From: Monoraphidium neglectum
Taxonomy: Eukaryota > Chlorophyta > Chlorophyceae > Sphaeropleales > Selenastraceae
Direction of reading: 5' to 3'
DNA: 10,516 nt
NCBI RefSeq assembly: GCF_000611645.1
Contig: NW_014011541.1
Location: forward strand, 1-10,516
The notes under the pieces were generated by a model. It had not been told where the DNA came from. It saw only the letters and a list, made by a program, of their open reading frames with translations, and searched no databases. A program made the translations under genes and the position numbers. Below, piece by piece: positions 8,488 through 10,516 of the stretch; the stretch's first letter is position 1; each line of letters starts with the position of its first letter.

Positions 8488-8499
8488 ATGGCTTCCTGA
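8488..8499 (+). other. Micro upstream ORF (three codons) before gene C
   Basis: The ATG at 8488 has a strong context (A at -3, G at +4) and reads Met-Ala-Ser-stop, ending three bases before the weaker ATG at 8503, in the same frame. If the transcript includes it, initiation at 8503 would be reduced, and re-initiation at 8554/8557, just before the signal-peptide core, would be favoured. Whether transcription starts upstream of it is unknown. Confidence 0.4.
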
Positions 8500-8502
8500 C
8501 CC

Positions 8503-10269
8503 ATGAAAACGCGCCAGGCGCGGCCAGCGGGCGTCCCAAGCGCCTCGAAATCCATGATGACCAAGGTTTTATGGGTTGTCATGGCCCTGTTGGCCGTGGG
8601 GGCGCGGGCCCAGGACGTGTTCACCTTGGAGGCACGGACCCTGCTACTCACTACCACGGCATATCAGAAGTGGGCCACAAGCTTTATAGAAAAAATCATG
8701 CTCGGTAAGCAGCAGGGCCTGGCCTGGGACAGGCACGAACTGACGCCTGCACAGCCCAAACGCGCCGCCACGTTCTTCCCGCCGCGCACGAACGCACACA
8801 GCGACTCGACTCATTCACCCGCCCCTGACCGCCCTACACCCTGCCCGCCCGCATGCGCTGCCCCCAACTCAACCCTTCTTCGGATCCTCCAGGCTACGGC
8901 GCGCCACTCACGGTGCTGCCGCTCGACGGCGGCGCGCCGGGGGCGGCCGACCTCTCCAGCTTCCTCTGGGAGGCCCCAGGCGCCGCCGGCCGCTTCGCTG
9001 GCATCATAATGCACCCCGACGTCGAGGCGCTGGGATACATGACCGCCGCCCAGGCCTCGGCAATCAAGGAGTACCAGCGCCAGACGGGCGCGCGCGCTTT
9101 GAAGTTTGACGCCGCCCCGGCGAGCTACGGCATGGCGCCCGCCGCGTGCGCGAGCGGCGACGCGCGGCTGGCCCTCACGCCCGCGGCGCCACTGGGCTCG
9201 AGCGGCGTGCGGGTGGGGGCGGTGCTGTCCGGGCAGGGGCTCAAGAGGTGAGGCGGCCCGCCAGGCGGCGCGGCGGCTCGGCGGCTGCATGGGCGGCGCC
9301 CTGTGCCCCAAATGGGGTTTGGCGAGTGCTTTGGTCCTGGCCCTTTGACCTGTAACTTTTGGGCACAGCCAGAAAAATTATGTTTTGGGCTCTAGCCCGG
9401 CGGCGCCATGCTGCTGCTCAGCCGGTGCCTGCCTCACACGATCGCAAACCCACGCCTCCTGCAGGTGCCCCGGTTTCGAGGCCACCGCCAGCGGCACCTG
9501 CTGCAACCAGCTGGCAGGCGCGCAAGCGCCCAGCTGCGCCCCCTGCCGAGCCACGCCCATCCTCCGCGCCTCTGATCCTGCGCCCCCCACCGCCGCCGCC
9601 GCCGCTGCGGGCCCCGCGGGCGCGCTCGACGCACAAACGGCGGGCGTGCTGGTCACTCACGGCGACGGCCGCGAGGCGATGGCGCTGATGCTGCAGTGCA
9701 GCGACGAGTCGTCGGCGTGCTTCGTGCTGGGTCACCTGGGAGTCGCGTGGGCTCTGCAGAACCTCATCCCTGGGGAGCGGCGCGTGCTGCTGTCGCTGCA
9801 GGTGGGGCCCCACAGCTGCCAGCCCGCCCGCCCCTGGCTTGGCTCAGGAGGCGGGTCCCGGGGGTGGTCGTTGGGGTGCTGGGGGGGGGGGGGGGGGGAA
9901 GGCTGGCCGTCAGCGTCCTTTCAAGCCGCGAGGCTGGGGCCGGATTGACGCCGCCTTCTAAGATGTGCGCCTCTGCGCATGCTGGGCGCTCAACGGGCTG
10001 CCTTTAGGGGTGTTGCAGGATGCAATCGCGTCGCAGGCTGCGTCCTGGAGCACAGCAGATGCATTCGCAGACGCTGATGCGTGCAGTGCAACATCACCAC
10101 TACATGATTTTTACTTGCTCGCCCTCAGGTGGATGACTTCTTGCTTAACACGTACAACGCCGCGGGCAGCAGCTACCGGGCCACGCCCGCTGACCTGGAG
10201 GCGCACCGCGCCTGGCAGGAGCAGCTGAGCCGCAACCTGGCCCCCGGCAGCAGCGTCAAAGCGGAGCTG
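8503..10269 (+). CDS. Gene C: secreted Agd3-like polysaccharide (amino-sugar glycan) deacetylase, N-terminal part (four exons)
   Basis: Exons: 8503-8704, 8893-9247, 9465-9801, 10129-10269 (345 codons, all phases consistent). The gene continues past the window; the last donor is CTG|GTGCGT. A signal peptide is visible (about residues 18-37: MTKVLWVVMALLAVGARA, with cleavage expected after ARA), so the product should enter the secretory pathway. Residues 38-186 (FAGIIMHPDVEALGY, IKEYQRQTGARALKFDA, VRVGAVLSGQGL) resemble the N-terminal region of Aspergillus Agd3, the secreted deacetylase of galactosaminogalactan (carbohydrate esterase family CE18). After a Cys- and Ala-rich insert (187-240), residues 247-298 (AGVLVTHGDGREAMALM, LQNLIPGERRVLLSLQ) lead into VDDFLLNTYN at 299-308. 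This corresponds to the metal-binding Asp motif that opens the NodB-like catalytic domain, and TPADLEAHRAWQEQL and LAPGSSVKAEL follow as in Agd3. The family call is from remembered motif order. The start could be M1 (8503), M18 (8554) or M19 (8557), the last having the best context. Confidence 0.83.
9860..9898 (+). repeat. G-tract cluster with G18 homopolymer in gene C intron 3
   Basis: G5 at 9860-9864, G4 at 9873-9876 and an 18-G run at 9881-9898 lie within intron 3 (9802-10128) on the coding strand. This satisfies a G-quadruplex pattern in both DNA and pre-mRNA. The exact homopolymer length may be affected by sequencing error. Confidence 0.85.
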
Positions 10270-10372
10270 GTGCGTGCGCGCATTTTTGGGGCGGGCAGGG
10301 CTGCTGTGTATGATGAGTGGGTGAATGTTCAGTGTTTGCACACACATGTGAGGTTGTGCCTGTATGCATGCA

Positions 10373-10374
10373 TG

Positions 10375-10454
<80 letters not shown>
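10373..10454. repeat. Compound (TG)n/(TGCG)5/(TG)22 microsatellite in gene C intron 4
   Basis: TG units at 10373-10388, (TGCG)5 at 10387-10406, then 22 uninterrupted TG units at 10411-10454. It lies just inside the intron after exon 4, on the coding strand, so the transcript carries (UG)n. The window ends before the next exon. Confidence 0.95.
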
Positions 10455-10456
<2 letters not shown>

Positions 10457-10516
10457 CGCGCGCCCGTGTGTGCGTGTGTGAGCGCCCATGCGTACAGTCA
10501 TTTCACAGCCAAGCAC

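Overview
The window looks like nuclear DNA of a GC-rich green alga (Chlorophyta; the order cannot be told from sequence alone). The case rests on three split genes with many small, phase-compatible exons and GT-AG introns of about 150-690 bases, long (TG)n/(CA)n tracts inside introns, Ala-, Pro- and His-rich low-complexity coding stretches, and a candidate algal TGTAA poly(A) signal. There are no bacterial operons, rRNA, CRISPR array or recognisable transposon. All gene models were built by eye from splice signals, reading-frame phase and protein sense. No transcript or database evidence was available.

Layout. (A) 1-2319, minus strand: the first four exons of a gene for a basic-then-acidic, probably nuclear protein of unknown function. 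Its 3' end lies beyond base 1, and its introns carry two large TG/CA tracts. (B) 2320-3663: no convincing gene; this should hold the promoter and 5' UTR of gene A and the long 3' UTR of gene B, with one TGTAA signal and a nested palindrome. (C) 3664-7213, minus strand: a complete seven-exon gene for a 694-residue protein with an N-terminal SAP-type DNA-binding motif, a long low-complexity linker and a C-terminal GIY-YIG-like domain resembling plant EFFECTOR OF TRANSCRIPTION proteins. One of its introns appears to be GC-AG. A strong 10-bp hairpin abuts its start codon. (D) 7241-8487: a 1.2-kb divergent intergenic region. (E) 8503 to beyond 10269, plus strand: the first four exons of a secreted Agd3-like polysaccharide deacetylase, running out of the window in an intron full of TG repeats.

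The genes do not form an obvious pathway. Two encode likely nuclear proteins on one strand, and the third, divergent, encodes a likely secretory or cell-wall protein. The most interesting points are the SAP/GIY-YIG architecture, the start-codon hairpin, the complementary TG/CA arms within one intron of gene A, and the algal Agd3-like enzyme.
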